This document shows, in pieces, positions 43,913 through 54,694 of a stretch of 64,000 bases of DNA. Each line of letters starts with the position of its first letter. Within the stretch, counting starts at the first letter, position 1. Below the pieces are notes generated by a model that did not search any database, was not told where the DNA came from, and worked only from the letters and a program-made list of their open reading frames with translations. This DNA is from Micromonospora noduli (GTDB lineage: Bacteria; Actinomycetota; Actinomycetes; Mycobacteriales; Micromonosporaceae), in assembly GCF_003264365.1 (NCBI RefSeq), contig NZ_PYAK01000005.1:124001-188000 (forward strand), read 5' to 3'. The position numbers and the translations under genes were made by a program.

Positions 43913-43994
43913 TGGTCACACCTCGCCTGGGCGGGCGCCGGCCGGATCCCGAGCGGCCGGCAGCTCCCGCTCCCGCACTCGATGGCGGCGGTCG

Positions 43995-45506
<1,512 letters not shown>

Positions 45507-45697
45507 TCACTCGGGGCGACCGATCGCGACGGTCTTCCTGGCCACCCGGCATCAGCACGCGCGGTCCGAGAGGGCTGTCGCCGGCAACTGCCGGTCCCGA
45601 GGTGACGGCCGCATGCCCTTGCGGACGTCGTGATCGGAGGTACGACCCGTGCGGCTCGCCCGGTGAGCCACGGGAACGATCCTCCTCTATATCGAGA

Positions 45698-45723
45698 GTG
45701 AGCGATAACATGCCGTTCGTCAA
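45698..45723 (-). promoter_or_regulatory. TTGACG box and GTGAGCGATAAC operator of the xylanase gene
   Basis: Minus-strand TTGACG at 45718-45723 precedes GTTATCGCTCAC (45698-45709). The same arrangement occurs at the GH43 gene (13910-13933). Confidence 0.6.
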
Positions 45724-45869
45724 GACGTAACGGGCCGTTCACGCCGATCTCCCGGAACGCCGCGTTTCGCCCGGTACCAAACGCCCAGAGCAACAGTGCT
45801 CAGCCGCCGCGCGACCAGCGGGCGAGTCGTACCACCGCACTGCTCAGGCCACGCCGGACGGCAACGCTG

Positions 45870-45881
45870 TTATCGCTCACA
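45870..45881. promoter_or_regulatory. second GTGAGCGATAAC operator upstream of the xylanase
   Basis: GTTATCGCTCAC on the plus strand, identical to the 45698 site in inverted orientation, 170 bp further upstream. It may allow looping or serve a second promoter. Confidence 0.5.
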
Positions 45882-45905
45882 GTCGCGGCCGAGACTCCCA
45901 GCCGT

Positions 45906-46913
45906 TCACGAGCACCCGGTGGCCGAGCCACTAGCAGACGGCTGCGCCGGGTCCACGTCGGCGCGCACTCCGGCGACCAGGTCGGCGGTGGTGTGGGCCG
46001 CGATGCCGGGCTGCGCGGCGTCGGCGAACCGCTCGACGACCGCTCGGACGTGTCGCTCGGCGGGTGCGGCGAGGCCGTCGTAGACGGCCGCGAACAACTC
46101 CCGTGCCGGGCGCCTGAGCCAGTCCCGTGGAAGCAGCTCCACGGGCAACTGCGGATCGAGGACGGGAAAACGCCGGAAGGTGTCCATCACCTCGGTACGG
46201 GCCCGCACCGCAGCGGCGCCGTCGATCTGCCCGGACCGCACTCCGGGCAACAGCGGCGTCCACCGCCGGAGGAACCCGTCGTAGCTCCGACCGATCGCCT
46301 CGATGTCCCAGGCCTCGATCGGCGCGCGGTGAATGGCCGAGGCGAGCGCGCTCTGCCGCCCGCGAAACACCGTCACGGCCCCGAGGGTGAGCCGGTCGAG
46401 TTCGGCCCGAGCCGCGAATGTCAGCTCCTGCGGCGAGATCCACAAACCGTCGTACAGCGGCGCGTAACCGAGCCACCGGAGTTGCGCCCGCAGGGCCCGG
46501 CGCTGCGTACTGCGATCCTGCGGCAGCGAGAAGGCGACGATCGTCCAACACCCGTCCCACCGCGCCGTCGAGGTGGTGGAGGCGAGAATCCACTGCCCGC
46601 CGGCGGAGAGGTTGGCGGCGGCGGCGCGGCTGAGCCGGTATGAGCTGCGCCGCCCCAGTCGGCTGCCCTCCAACACGCCACGGCGGGCCAACCGACTGAT
46701 CGCGGTCCGCGCTCCGGCCGTCGTCACGCCGGTCTCCCCGAGCAGCGCGACGATGGCCGCCGACGGGAGGGCGACCCGGGTCCGCAGCGTGTAGTCCGCC
46801 AACAGCGTCACCGCGACACCCTGGGGCGAGTTGCCGACCTGCCGGCGGGGCAGCCGGAGTGGCTGGTCTCCGTCGTCCGGATAGATCTCGTCGATGTCGA
46901 AAGGGCTTGCCAC
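45906..46913 (-). CDS. PaaX-family transcriptional regulator
   Basis: 335 residues from the GTG at 46913 (GGAG five bases upstream). N-terminal winged helix ~25-100 (S-A-A-I-V-A-L-L-G-E-T-G-V-T-T-A-G-A-R-T), then an extended domain with W-D-G-C-W-T-I-V-A-F and L-Y-D-G-L-W-I-S-P, characteristic of PaaX-like regulators of aromatic-acid catabolism. PaaX of E. coli responds to phenylacetyl-CoA. Here it lies between xylanase and esterase genes; a link to released ferulate is possible but speculative. The GTG start is chosen because the longer frame has no ribosome-binding site. Confidence 0.85.
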   Translation of the reverse strand: MASPFDIDEIYPDDGDQPLRLPRRQVGNSPQGVAVTLLADYTLRTRVALPSAAIVALLGETGVTTAGARTAISRLARRGVLEGSRLGRRSSYRLSRAAAANLSAGGQWILASTTSTARWDGCWTIVAFSLPQDRSTQRRALRAQLRWLGYAPLYDGLWISPQELTFAARAELDRLTLGAVTVFRGRQSALASAIHRAPIEAWDIEAIGRSYDGFLRRWTPLLPGVRSGQIDGAAAVRARTEVMDTFRRFPVLDPQLPVELLPRDWLRRPARELFAAVYDGLAAPAERHVRAVVERFADAAQPGIAAHTTADLVAGVRADVDPAQPSASGSATGCS

Positions 46914-47153
46914 AGGCGCTCCGCGCTCCTCGGGGACGGCAAGACGACTGTAGACGGACGACCTATAAATCGACCCTCCTCGATTGACACTTCCTCGCCC
47001 GGAGGGAACACTAACTGCCACGCGACGCCATTCGAAGCCGGGCTGGGCGAGCCACAGGTAGCGGGCATCGTGCGATCACCGCGGGAGTCGGGCACACCGC
47101 GACGGGATCGCACGGTCAATCCAGCCTGCACAGGAAATCGAAGGAGTCGTCCG

Positions 47154-48488
47154 TTGAGAATCAGAAGGAAACTGCTACTCGTCCTGGCCGCGTCACTGGT
47201 GGCGGCCGGCCTGGTGGCCCCCACGGTCGGGCCCGCGTACGCGGCGTCACTGACCGAGGTGACCAGCTTCGGTGACAACCCGGGCCGGATGCGCATGCAC
47301 GTGTACGTGCCGGACAACCGCCCGACCCGGCCGGCGGTCGTGGTGGCAATGCACGGATGCGGCGGGTCCGGCCCCGGCTTCTACTCCGGGAGCGAGTTCG
47401 CCAGCCTCGCCGACCGCTACGGGTACATCGTGATCTACCCGTCCGCCACCCAGCAGGCCGGGTTCGGCAACTGCTTCGACGTCTGGTCGGACGCCGCGAA
47501 GCGACGTGGCGGCGGCAGCGACCCGGTGTCGATCGTCTCGATGGTCCGGTACGTGCAGCAGCAGTACGCGGCCGATCCGGAGCGGGTCTACGCCACCGGC
47601 AGTTCGTCCGGCGGCATGATGACCAACCACATGCTCGCCCTCTATCCCGACTTGTTCAAGGCCGGCGCCGCGTTCATGGGCGTGCCGTTCAACTGCTTCG
47701 CCAACGCGGCGGACTTCCCGCCCACCAGCAGCCAGTGCACCGGCGGAAACATGAACCGGACCCCGCAGCAGTGGGGCGACGCGGTCCGCCAGGCGTACCC
47801 CGGCCACTCCGGGCCCCGCCCGCGCGTGCAGCTGTGGCACGGCACCAACGACACGCTCGTGCCGTACTCGCTGTTGCAGGAGGCGATCGAGCAGTGGACC
47901 AACGTGTTCGGGCTGAGCCAGACACCCACCTCCACCGACACACCCCAGGCCAACTGGAACCGGCGCCGGTACGCCGACAGCGGCGGCACCGTCCAGGTCG
48001 AGGCGTACAGCATCCAGGGGGCAGGACACAGCCTGCCCTCCGGCGGCATGGCCGCGTCCGCCATCGCGTTCTTCGGGCTGACCGACCCCACGACGCCGCC
48101 CCCGACCACGCCGCCGCCGACCACACCACCCCCCACCACGCCGCCGCCGACCACCCCGCCGCCGGCGTCCGGCGCCTGCCGGGTGACGGTCGACGTCAAC
48201 GCCTGGAACACCGGGCTGACCGAGAACATCACCGTCACGAACACCGGCACCAGCGCCGTCAACGGCTGGTCCCTGGTCTTCGCCCTGCCCGGTGGGCAGA
48301 CCATCACCTCGGGCTGGAACGCCACCTACTCGCCAAGCTCGGGGCAGGTGACGGCCCGCAACGTCGCCTACAACGGCGGCATCCCCGCCAACGGCTCGGT
48401 GAGCTTCGGCTTCCAGGCCACCCACACCGGTAACAACGCCCGACCGTCCTCGTTCACCCTCAACGGCGCGTCCTGCACGGTCGCCTGA
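47154..48488 (+). CDS. secreted CE1-type esterase (acetylxylan/PHB depolymerase family) with CBM2
   Basis: 444 residues from a TTG with AAGGAG seven bases upstream. Signal peptide 1-29; esterase domain ~32-305 with oxyanion loop M-H-G-C-G-G-S, nucleophile G-S-S-S-G-G and His in G-A-G-H-S-L-P; PPPTT linker (~310-340); CBM2 ~345-444 (C-R-V-T-V-D-V-N-A-W, ending in C-T-V-A with the usual disulphide pair). The family deacetylates xylan or releases ferulate. A TTGACA at 46984-46989 could be its promoter. No operator was recognised. Confidence 0.9.
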   Translation: MRIRRKLLLVLAASLVAAGLVAPTVGPAYAASLTEVTSFGDNPGRMRMHVYVPDNRPTRPAVVVAMHGCGGSGPGFYSGSEFASLADRYGYIVIYPSATQQAGFGNCFDVWSDAAKRRGGGSDPVSIVSMVRYVQQQYAADPERVYATGSSSGGMMTNHMLALYPDLFKAGAAFMGVPFNCFANAADFPPTSSQCTGGNMNRTPQQWGDAVRQAYPGHSGPRPRVQLWHGTNDTLVPYSLLQEAIEQWTNVFGLSQTPTSTDTPQANWNRRRYADSGGTVQVEAYSIQGAGHSLPSGGMAASAIAFFGLTDPTTPPPTTPPPTTPPPTTPPPTTPPPASGACRVTVDVNAWNTGLTENITVTNTGTSAVNGWSLVFALPGGQTITSGWNATYSPSSGQVTARNVAYNGGIPANGSVSFGFQATHTGNNARPSSFTLNGASCTVA

Positions 48489-48512
48489 AACCGGGTCGAC
48501 GTGCCCGCGAGC

Positions 48513-48547
48513 GTGCGCCGGTCACCCCGAGGTGGTGACCGGCGCAC
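48513..48547. terminator. perfect hairpin between convergent genes
   Basis: GTGCGCCGGTCACC (48513-48526) and its exact complement (48534-48547) with a seven-base loop. Serves both the CE1/CBM2 gene and the GH54 gene ending at 48571. Confidence 0.85.
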
Positions 48548-48570
48548 GACTCGTTCGGACGGCGCCAGGA

Positions 48571-50145
48571 TCAGCGGTAACCGGCGGTCACCACGCTGGC
48601 CTGCACGGCGTTCTCGGTCGCGTCGGACGGATAGCCGGCGACCATCGCCCCCTCGTAGAAGGTGCCGGCGCTCAGGTTCGCGCCGCCGTCGGGCTTGCAG
48701 CAGTCACCGCCACTGCCCAGGATGATCGCGCCCTGCTTCTTCATCGGGCTGTATCCCGGCGGGAGCGAGCCGTCGTACAGCGTGTAGAGGCTGCCGGCCT
48801 GCGCGTCGCTGCCCTTGATGGCGAACCGGGTCGTGCCGTTGTTCTTCAGCGTCGCGGTGACGAACTTGCTGGTGAACGCGCGTTGGTTCGGGTTCCAGGA
48901 GCTGCTGCCGCCCGGGAAGAGACCCCATTCGAGGTCGGCCTGCACCCAGGGTCCGCTGCCGGAGCAGCCGCCGAACCAGCACTGCTTGCTGAAGTTGATG
49001 GCGTCCATCGCCCCGGCGGCGTCGGCCTTCCTGGTCGTCTCGCTGTTGCCGTAGTCGAAGCAGCAGCCGCTGTTGACGTGGGTCCCGCTGGTCACCATGT
49101 ACATGCCCTCGGGTGCCGCGCCGGTCGGCACACCGGTGAGGTGTCCGTCGCGCCAGTAGCTGTTACCGGGGTTGATGTAGAGCGAGTACGCCTTCGCGCC
49201 GCCCACTGTCAGCGACTCCGTGGTCGCTGTCGCCGGCCTGCTCTGCGGGGAGCCCGGCACGACGCTCGAACCCTGGTACCAGAGGTCGTTGCCGCGCCCG
49301 GACTGGTCGAAGACGACAGTGATCACGCAGGTCGTGCCGGAGCAGAACGAGTCCTGGGTCGCCGCGTTGGCGGTGCCGCCGGTTCCGGTGAGCCCGATGT
49401 TGCGGGTCGTGTTGTCCGACGAGCGTCGAACCTGGTAGAGGTTGCCGGCGTACGCCTCGTAGAGCGCCCGCGTGGTGCTGTGCGCCGCGATGCACGGGGT
49501 GCCGCCGGAGGCGTAGATGTCGCACGGACGCGCGCCGGTCGGCGGGTTGGTCGGCGGCGGGGTGGTGGTCGGCGAGGCCCACTGCTGGTTGGCCCCGCCG
49601 TTACAGGCCCAGAGGATGATCTTGGTGCCGTTCGCGGTGGCCGCGGCGTTGGCGTCGAGGCACAGCCCGGACTGCACGCCGGTGATGGTGCCGTTGCTGT
49701 TGACGTTCCACTGTTGGTTGTTCTGGCCGTTGCAGTCCCAGATGATCACCTGGGTGCCGTTGGCGGTGCCACGGCCGGAGGCGTCCAGGCACTTGTTGCC
49801 GTACGCCTGGATTTGCTTGGTGGACGTCCACGTCCAGGTCTGGCCGGCGCTGCCGTTGCAGTCCCAGAGCTGTGTCTGGGTGCCGTTCGTGGTGCTGGAG
49901 TTGGGCACTTCGAGGCAGCGGCCGGACGGCGTACCGACGATCGCTGTGCTCTGCCCCGGCACGATGGCGACGGCGGCCATCGGGGCGGCGGCCTCGGCGA
50001 TCGGCGACGGGGCACCGGGGGCGGCGCCGATGCCGACGAGCACTCCGACCAGCGCGGCTGCCAGGGCGGTCAGACGTCGGGCGCGATGACGTCTCGGGAT
50101 GAGTTCACGGGCTTTTCCTGGCCCGGTGGGGGACGGGGTTCGCAC
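48571..50145 (-). CDS. secreted GH54 alpha-L-arabinofuranosidase with N-terminal CBM13
   Basis: 524 residues from the GTG at 50145 (GAGGAG upstream). Signal peptide ~1-55 (long, Arg-rich); ricin-type module ~62-190; linker; GH54 domain ~200-524 starting C-D-I-Y-A-S-G-G-T-P-C. A-D-L-E-W-G-L-F-P-G contains the family nucleophile Glu and S-G-G-D-C-C the catalytic Asp. GH54 is best known from fungal AbfB enzymes that release arabinose from arabinan and arabinoxylan; the usual CBM42 is replaced by CBM13 placed at the other end. Second copy at 58503. Promoter and operator at 50213-50261. Confidence 0.88.
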   Translation of the reverse strand: MRTPSPTGPGKARELIPRRHRARRLTALAAALVGVLVGIGAAPGAPSPIAEAAAPMAAVAIVPGQSTAIVGTPSGRCLEVPNSSTTNGTQTQLWDCNGSAGQTWTWTSTKQIQAYGNKCLDASGRGTANGTQVIIWDCNGQNNQQWNVNSNGTITGVQSGLCLDANAAATANGTKIILWACNGGANQQWASPTTTPPPTNPPTGARPCDIYASGGTPCIAAHSTTRALYEAYAGNLYQVRRSSDNTTRNIGLTGTGGTANAATQDSFCSGTTCVITVVFDQSGRGNDLWYQGSSVVPGSPQSRPATATTESLTVGGAKAYSLYINPGNSYWRDGHLTGVPTGAAPEGMYMVTSGTHVNSGCCFDYGNSETTRKADAAGAMDAINFSKQCWFGGCSGSGPWVQADLEWGLFPGGSSSWNPNQRAFTSKFVTATLKNNGTTRFAIKGSDAQAGSLYTLYDGSLPPGYSPMKKQGAIILGSGGDCCKPDGGANLSAGTFYEGAMVAGYPSDATENAVQASVVTAGYR

Positions 50146-50212
50146 GAGGTGGCTCCTCGGAGTCGTGGAAGCGCGGTGGGGGTGTCGACGCGCCACGGGG
50201 GTGGTGGCGATG

Positions 50213-50261
50213 GCGAATCGATTCGCAGCGAATCGTATGACCTTTGTTTAATTCATGTCAA
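50213..50261 (-). promoter_or_regulatory. promoter and CGAATCGATTCG operator of the GH54 gene
   Basis: Minus strand: TTGACA (50256-50261), 18 bp, TACGAT (50232-50237), then GCGAATCGATTCGC (50213-50226) just downstream. Same layout as at 52216 and 52328. LacI protein 57295 is the likely repressor. Confidence 0.8.
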
Positions 50262-50276
50262 TGAATGCGGTGGCGG

Positions 50277-50317
50277 GGTGGTGCGCTGGCCGTTGGGCGG
50301 ACCGCCAGCGCACCACC
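50277..50317 (-). terminator. terminator of the GH39-like gene
   Basis: GGTGGTGCGCTGGC (50277-50290) pairs perfectly with 50304-50317. It lies after the stop codon at 50331 and just before the GH54 promoter. Confidence 0.8.
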
Positions 50318-50330
50318 TCCCCCGAGAGGC

Positions 50331-52166
50331 CTACCGCCCCAGGAGCCGCCACGTCTGGTTCAACGGGCTGCCCTGGTTGACCGCCCGGCAGGTCCACTGG
50401 TGCACCAGCGCACCGGCCGCCGTGGAGACCGCGTTGACATCGACGCACTTGCCACTGTGCCGGGCGACGAGCTGGTAGTCGTGCGAGTCGTTGCCCGAGT
50501 AGGTCACCTTGCGCAGCGTGAACTGCTGGTTGAGGCTGTTCAGGCAGGTCCACTGGTGCACGGCCGCGCCATCGGCGGTGGAGACGCCGCTGACGTCGAG
50601 GCACTTGCCGCTCTGCTGGTTGACCACCGTGTAGGTGTTGGCCACGCCGGCGACCGGGCGGAAGTTCCAGAGCTGCTGGTCACCGCCGTCGCAGTAGTTC
50701 TGCTGTTGGACGTTGCCGTCGGCGGTGCTCAGGCCGGCGTTGTTCAGGCACTGCTGGGAGTGTTGGGCCACCGCCACCGACTGGAAGCCACCGTCCGAGG
50801 GGGGCAGCAGCGTGACGGTGTACGTGTCGTTCTGGTTGGTGTACGGCACTGTCACCGTGGCGTTGTTGTTGGACACCCCGACCACGCTGTTCGAGACCGT
50901 GACCGGCCCCGCCACCGCGCCGCCACCGTTGTGCGGGATGCGTTGGGTGAGGACCCGGACCTGGTTGTTCTGCACGATGCCGCTGGTGGTGTCCAGGCGT
51001 TGCAGGTTGACGGTCAGGTTCCCGGTGGTACGACCAGCGCCGATGAGCACCTTCGCCACCCCGGCCGCCTTCGTGGCGTACGCGTCGTACGACTGACTCG
51101 GGGTCACCGCGACGATCTCCCCGACCTGGGAGGCGTAGTAGCGGTAGTTCCACCACTCCCCCTTGGGTTGGTGCTGTCCGGCCGAGTTACGGATCAACAG
51201 GTTGCCGAGGTCGTTGTGCAGGCTGCCGCCGCTGGCCCAGTTCGCCCGCAGGCCGTCGGCCCGGGCCCGCTCCAGGCGCGCGATGTACCAGGCGCCGTCG
51301 GCCGGGTTCTGCTCGTCGGGCGCGCCGTACTCGTTGATCTGGTACGGACGCGGGTGGGCGATGCCGCGCGGGTCGAGGGTGGCGTTGGCGGCGGCGACGT
51401 TCGCGACCGGGTCACCGGGCAGCGAGTGCCAGCTGATGATGTCCGGAACCGTGTTGGTCGAGCGGACGAAGTCCAGGTACTGGTTCCAGAAGGCGTGGTT
51501 CGTCGACGGTACGCAGGCGCAGCTCGGCCCGACGATGAGCTGGCTGGGGAACTCCGTCCGGATGCGCTGGTAGGTCCGCCGCCACAGTTCGAGGTACTGG
51601 GAGATCGGCCGGTTCCAGAAGATGGTGATGTTGGGCTCGTTCCAGATGTCCCACTGCACCGACAGCCCGGACGCCCGGACGTCGCTGATCAGGCGGGTCA
51701 GGAAGTTGTCGTAGTCGGTCCAGTTTCCGTTGTCACCGGGGAAGCGGGAGATTCCGGCGCCGTCGGCACCCCAGAGGTCGTGCGGCAGGATGATGAACTT
51801 CCCGCCGAGGGTCGTGGTGCGACGCGCCTGGGCGAGTGTGGAGCTCCAGCGGCGGTCGTAGGTTCCGCCGACCCAGCCACTGCCCGGGAGCTGCGCGCCG
51901 CCGGCGCGCATGTACTGGAACTTGACGTCCCGGTAGAAGTGGTCGGCCGGGCCGCTGGCGTTCTCGGTCATGCCGTAGATCCAGCCGGAGGCGCGGTAGG
52001 TCGGCGCACCGTTGGTGGTGGCGAAGTTGACGCTGATCGACTCGTCGGCGGCCTGGGCGGGGGACGGGACGACGGTGACGGCGGCAGCGGCGGCGAGCAG
52101 GCCGACGACGAGTCGGGCCACGAACACGCGGGCTCGTCCTGACCTGCTGCGGGACGGGGTTTTCAC
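50331..52166 (-). CDS. secreted clan-A glycoside hydrolase (GH39-like) with C-terminal CBM13
   Basis: 611 residues from the GTG at 52166 (AAGGAG upstream). Signal peptide 1-40; (beta/alpha)8 domain ~42-360 with W-D-I-W-N-E-P-N (acid/base Glu177) and Q-I-N-E-Y-G (nucleophile Glu279); a beta-sandwich ~365-455; ricin-type trefoil ~460-611. The Asn-Glu-Pro motif fixes clan GH-A. GH39 (xylosidase, arabinopyranosidase, galactofuranosidase) is the best guess; GH5/GH30/GH79 are alternatives. Promoter and operator at 52216-52264. Confidence 0.78.
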   Translation of the reverse strand: MKTPSRSRSGRARVFVARLVVGLLAAAAAVTVVPSPAQAADESISVNFATTNGAPTYRASGWIYGMTENASGPADHFYRDVKFQYMRAGGAQLPGSGWVGGTYDRRWSSTLAQARRTTTLGGKFIILPHDLWGADGAGISRFPGDNGNWTDYDNFLTRLISDVRASGLSVQWDIWNEPNITIFWNRPISQYLELWRRTYQRIRTEFPSQLIVGPSCACVPSTNHAFWNQYLDFVRSTNTVPDIISWHSLPGDPVANVAAANATLDPRGIAHPRPYQINEYGAPDEQNPADGAWYIARLERARADGLRANWASGGSLHNDLGNLLIRNSAGQHQPKGEWWNYRYYASQVGEIVAVTPSQSYDAYATKAAGVAKVLIGAGRTTGNLTVNLQRLDTTSGIVQNNQVRVLTQRIPHNGGGAVAGPVTVSNSVVGVSNNNATVTVPYTNQNDTYTVTLLPPSDGGFQSVAVAQHSQQCLNNAGLSTADGNVQQQNYCDGGDQQLWNFRPVAGVANTYTVVNQQSGKCLDVSGVSTADGAAVHQWTCLNSLNQQFTLRKVTYSGNDSHDYQLVARHSGKCVDVNAVSTAAGALVHQWTCRAVNQGSPLNQTWRLLGR

Positions 52167-52215
52167 GGGCGGCTCCTTGGTGGGGCGCGGGGGACGCTCT
52201 CCGGAGGGCAGCACT

Positions 52216-52264
52216 TGCGAATCGATTCGCACGGATCGTAGGACCGGGAACTGAACCATGTCAA
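52216..52264 (-). promoter_or_regulatory. promoter and CGAATCGATTCG operator of the GH39-like gene
   Basis: Minus strand: TTGACA (52259-52264), 18 bp, TACGAT (52235-52240), operator TGCGAATCGATTCGCA (52216-52231), a perfect 16-bp palindrome. Confidence 0.8.
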
Positions 52265-52327
52265 TGAAATGACGGCGCGGTGACGCCCATGTTGCCCAGC
52301 GAACCTCCCGGCGCGGCCAACTGACCC

Positions 52328-52387
52328 TTGACCCCCGGGTATGGCCAGACCTATCTTCGGGCGAACCGATTCGTCGAATCGATTCGC
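52328..52387 (+). promoter_or_regulatory. promoter and tandem CGAATCGATTCG operators of the importer operon
   Basis: TTGACC (52328-52333), 18 bp, TATCTT (52352-52357), then GCGAACCGATTCGT (52361-52374) and TCGAATCGATTCGC (52374-52387). Two operators in series suggest tight repression. Confidence 0.8.
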
Positions 52388-52465
52388 CTCATAGTTGGAC
52401 TGGTCCAACCCGCGACGATCAACCGACACACCCCACCTGACGATCGATTTGAAGTGAGGCACCAC

Positions 52466-53704
52466 ATGACCGGACTCAGTCGTCGGCGGCGCCTGGCCGC
52501 CGTCGCCGTGATAGCTCTCGCCGCAGTGACCGGCAGCGCCTGCTCGTCGTCCGCCGACAGTGGCGCCGACGGTGGCGCGTACCTCGTCTGGGACCCGTAT
52601 CCGCAGTTCGCCGACGACTCCGAATGGGTAGCGCTGCTCAAGAAGTGCGGCACCTCCGCGGGGGTGACTGTCGAGCGGACCGGCTACGACACCACCGACC
52701 TGACCAACAAGGCGCTGCTCGCCGCCCAACAGGGAAACTCACCGGACGTGCTGATCGTGGACAACCCGGTCATCTCCACTCTGGCCGAAGCCGGCGCGCT
52801 CACCACCACCGACGACAACAAGCTGGACGTCTCGGCCATGGAGAAGAACCTGCTCGGCGCCGGCCAGAGCGACGGCAAGACCTACGGGGTGCCGATCGGG
52901 GCGAACACCCTCGCCCTCTACTACAACAAGGATCTGCTCACCGCCGCCGGCGTCGATCCCGCCGCCGTCAAGGACTGGACCTCACTGACCGCGGCACTGA
53001 CCAAAGTCAAGGCCAAGGGGAAGAAGGGCATCACCTTCTCCGCGATCGGCACCGAGGAGGGCAGCTTCCAGTTCCTGCCCTGGTTCTGGGGATCGGGCGC
53101 CCAACTGACCAGTCTGGACTCGCCGCAGGCGGTGTCCGCGCTGACCCTCTGGACCGACTGGCTCAAGCAGGGCCACGCCCCGAACTCCGTCATCAACAAC
53201 ACCCAGACCACGAGCTGGCAGGAGTTCGCCACCGGCGACTACGCGTTCGCCGAGAACGGCACCTGGCAACTGGCCAACGCGGAGAAGCTCGGCTTCTCGT
53301 ACGGGACGATCGCGATCCCGGCCAGCGCGGGCGGCCCGGCCCCGGCGCCCACCGGCGGTGAGTTCGTCTCCATTCCGGTGCAGAAGAAGACCGGCCGGTA
53401 CGAGACGTCGCAGAAGCTCGTCACCTGCCTGACCAACGCCGACAACCTCCTCACCACGGACACCACCCTCTCCTACGTCGCGCCCGTCGCCGCCGTACAG
53501 GAGCGACAGGCCACCGCGGACCCCAAGCTCAAGGTCTGGGTGGAGGCGGTCCGGGCAGCCAAGGGTCGCACCGGTGACAACCTCGGCACGAAGTACCCGA
53601 AGATCTCCGAAGCGCTGTGGACCGCTGTGCAGTCGGCCCTCAGCGGCGGAAAGTCGCCACAGGAGGCACTGGCCGCCGCGCAGACCGCCGCCTCGACCAG
53701 GTAA
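52466..53704 (+). CDS. extracellular sugar-binding lipoprotein of an ABC importer
   Basis: 412 residues from the ATG at 52466. Lipobox S-A-C near residue 26, then a family 1 solute-binding domain (A-N-T-L-A-L-Y-Y-N-K-D is the typical hinge). First gene of the operon 52466-57284. The tandem operator upstream links it to LacI 57295, so its substrate is likely an arabino-oligosaccharide or similar product of the GH54 and GH39-like enzymes. Confidence 0.9.
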   Translation: MTGLSRRRRLAAVAVIALAAVTGSACSSSADSGADGGAYLVWDPYPQFADDSEWVALLKKCGTSAGVTVERTGYDTTDLTNKALLAAQQGNSPDVLIVDNPVISTLAEAGALTTTDDNKLDVSAMEKNLLGAGQSDGKTYGVPIGANTLALYYNKDLLTAAGVDPAAVKDWTSLTAALTKVKAKGKKGITFSAIGTEEGSFQFLPWFWGSGAQLTSLDSPQAVSALTLWTDWLKQGHAPNSVINNTQTTSWQEFATGDYAFAENGTWQLANAEKLGFSYGTIAIPASAGGPAPAPTGGEFVSIPVQKKTGRYETSQKLVTCLTNADNLLTTDTTLSYVAPVAAVQERQATADPKLKVWVEAVRAAKGRTGDNLGTKYPKISEALWTAVQSALSGGKSPQEALAAAQTAASTR

Positions 53705-53722
53705 GCGATCCGAACCGACACC

Positions 53723-54694
53723 ATGCCCTCCACGACAGAGACCTCCACCGCCGTACGGGACCAGGGTGGGGCGGCGAGCGCCGCTCCACCCGGGCCTCCC
53801 CCGTCCCGTGCCCGCCGGCCCAGCCGATGGTGGGCGTGGGGCTTCCTGGCACCCGTGACCATCTACCTGGCTGCCTTCTACGCCTACCCGCTCTACCGCA
53901 ACGTCGAGTTGAGTCTGCGCGAGTACACCGTCCGCTCGTTCGTGCAGGGCGGGGCGCCCTTCGCCGGCCTCGACAACTACCGGACGGTCCTGACCGACCC
54001 GGCGTTCGGGCCGACGCTGACGCACACACTGGTCTTCACCGCGGCCTCGCTCACCTTCCAGTTCACCATCGGCATGGCCCTGGCCCTCTTCTTCCACCAG
54101 CACTTCCCGCTGTCGCGCACGCTGCGGGCGCTGATCCTCGTACCGTGGCTGCTGCCACTGATCGTCTCGGCGTCGACCTGGTCGTGGCTGCTCAACAGCG
54201 ATTCGGGGCTGGTCAACGCGGCGCTCGGCGTCGTCGGGATCGACCCGGTCAACTGGCTCACCTCGCCGGGCTGGTCACTCACCTCGGTGATCATCGCGAA
54301 CGTCTGGATCGGCATCCCGTTCAACCTGGTGGTGCTCTACAGCGGCCTACAGGCGATCCCGACCGAGATGTACGAGGCGTCCGCGCTCGACGGCGCGACG
54401 GGGTGGCAACGGTTCTGGGGAATCACCTTCCCGTTGCTGCGTCCCGTCTCCCTGATCACGCTGCTGCTGGGGCTGATCTACACGCTGAAGGTCTTCGACA
54501 TCATCTGGATCATGACGAAGGGCGGCCCGACCGGCTCCTCGGCAACGCTCGCCACCTGGTCGTACCGGCTCGGCTTCGGCAACCTGCTGCCCGAGTTCGG
54601 CCCGGGCGCGGCCATCGGGAACCTGCTCATCGTGCTGGCTCTGATCGCCGGCCTCGTCTACATCCGGATCGAGCGGAGGCAGCAGCTGCGATGA
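53723..54694 (+). CDS. ABC sugar importer permease, MalF type
   Basis: 323 residues. Pro/Ala-rich N-terminus, six helices, EAA loop Y-E-A-S-A-L-D-G-A-T-G. Follows the binding protein by 18 bp; stop overlaps the next start (ATGA). Confidence 0.9.
   Translation: MPSTTETSTAVRDQGGAASAAPPGPPPSRARRPSRWWAWGFLAPVTIYLAAFYAYPLYRNVELSLREYTVRSFVQGGAPFAGLDNYRTVLTDPAFGPTLTHTLVFTAASLTFQFTIGMALALFFHQHFPLSRTLRALILVPWLLPLIVSASTWSWLLNSDSGLVNAALGVVGIDPVNWLTSPGWSLTSVIIANVWIGIPFNLVVLYSGLQAIPTEMYEASALDGATGWQRFWGITFPLLRPVSLITLLLGLIYTLKVFDIIWIMTKGGPTGSSATLATWSYRLGFGNLLPEFGPGAAIGNLLIVLALIAGLVYIRIERRQQLR

Larger units (their letters stand above)
43569..43994. other. intergenic region between esterase and xylanase
   Basis: 426 bp holding the promoter and operators of the esterase (43801-43849) and the xylanase terminator (43870-43912). 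No coding sequence seen. Confidence 0.7.
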
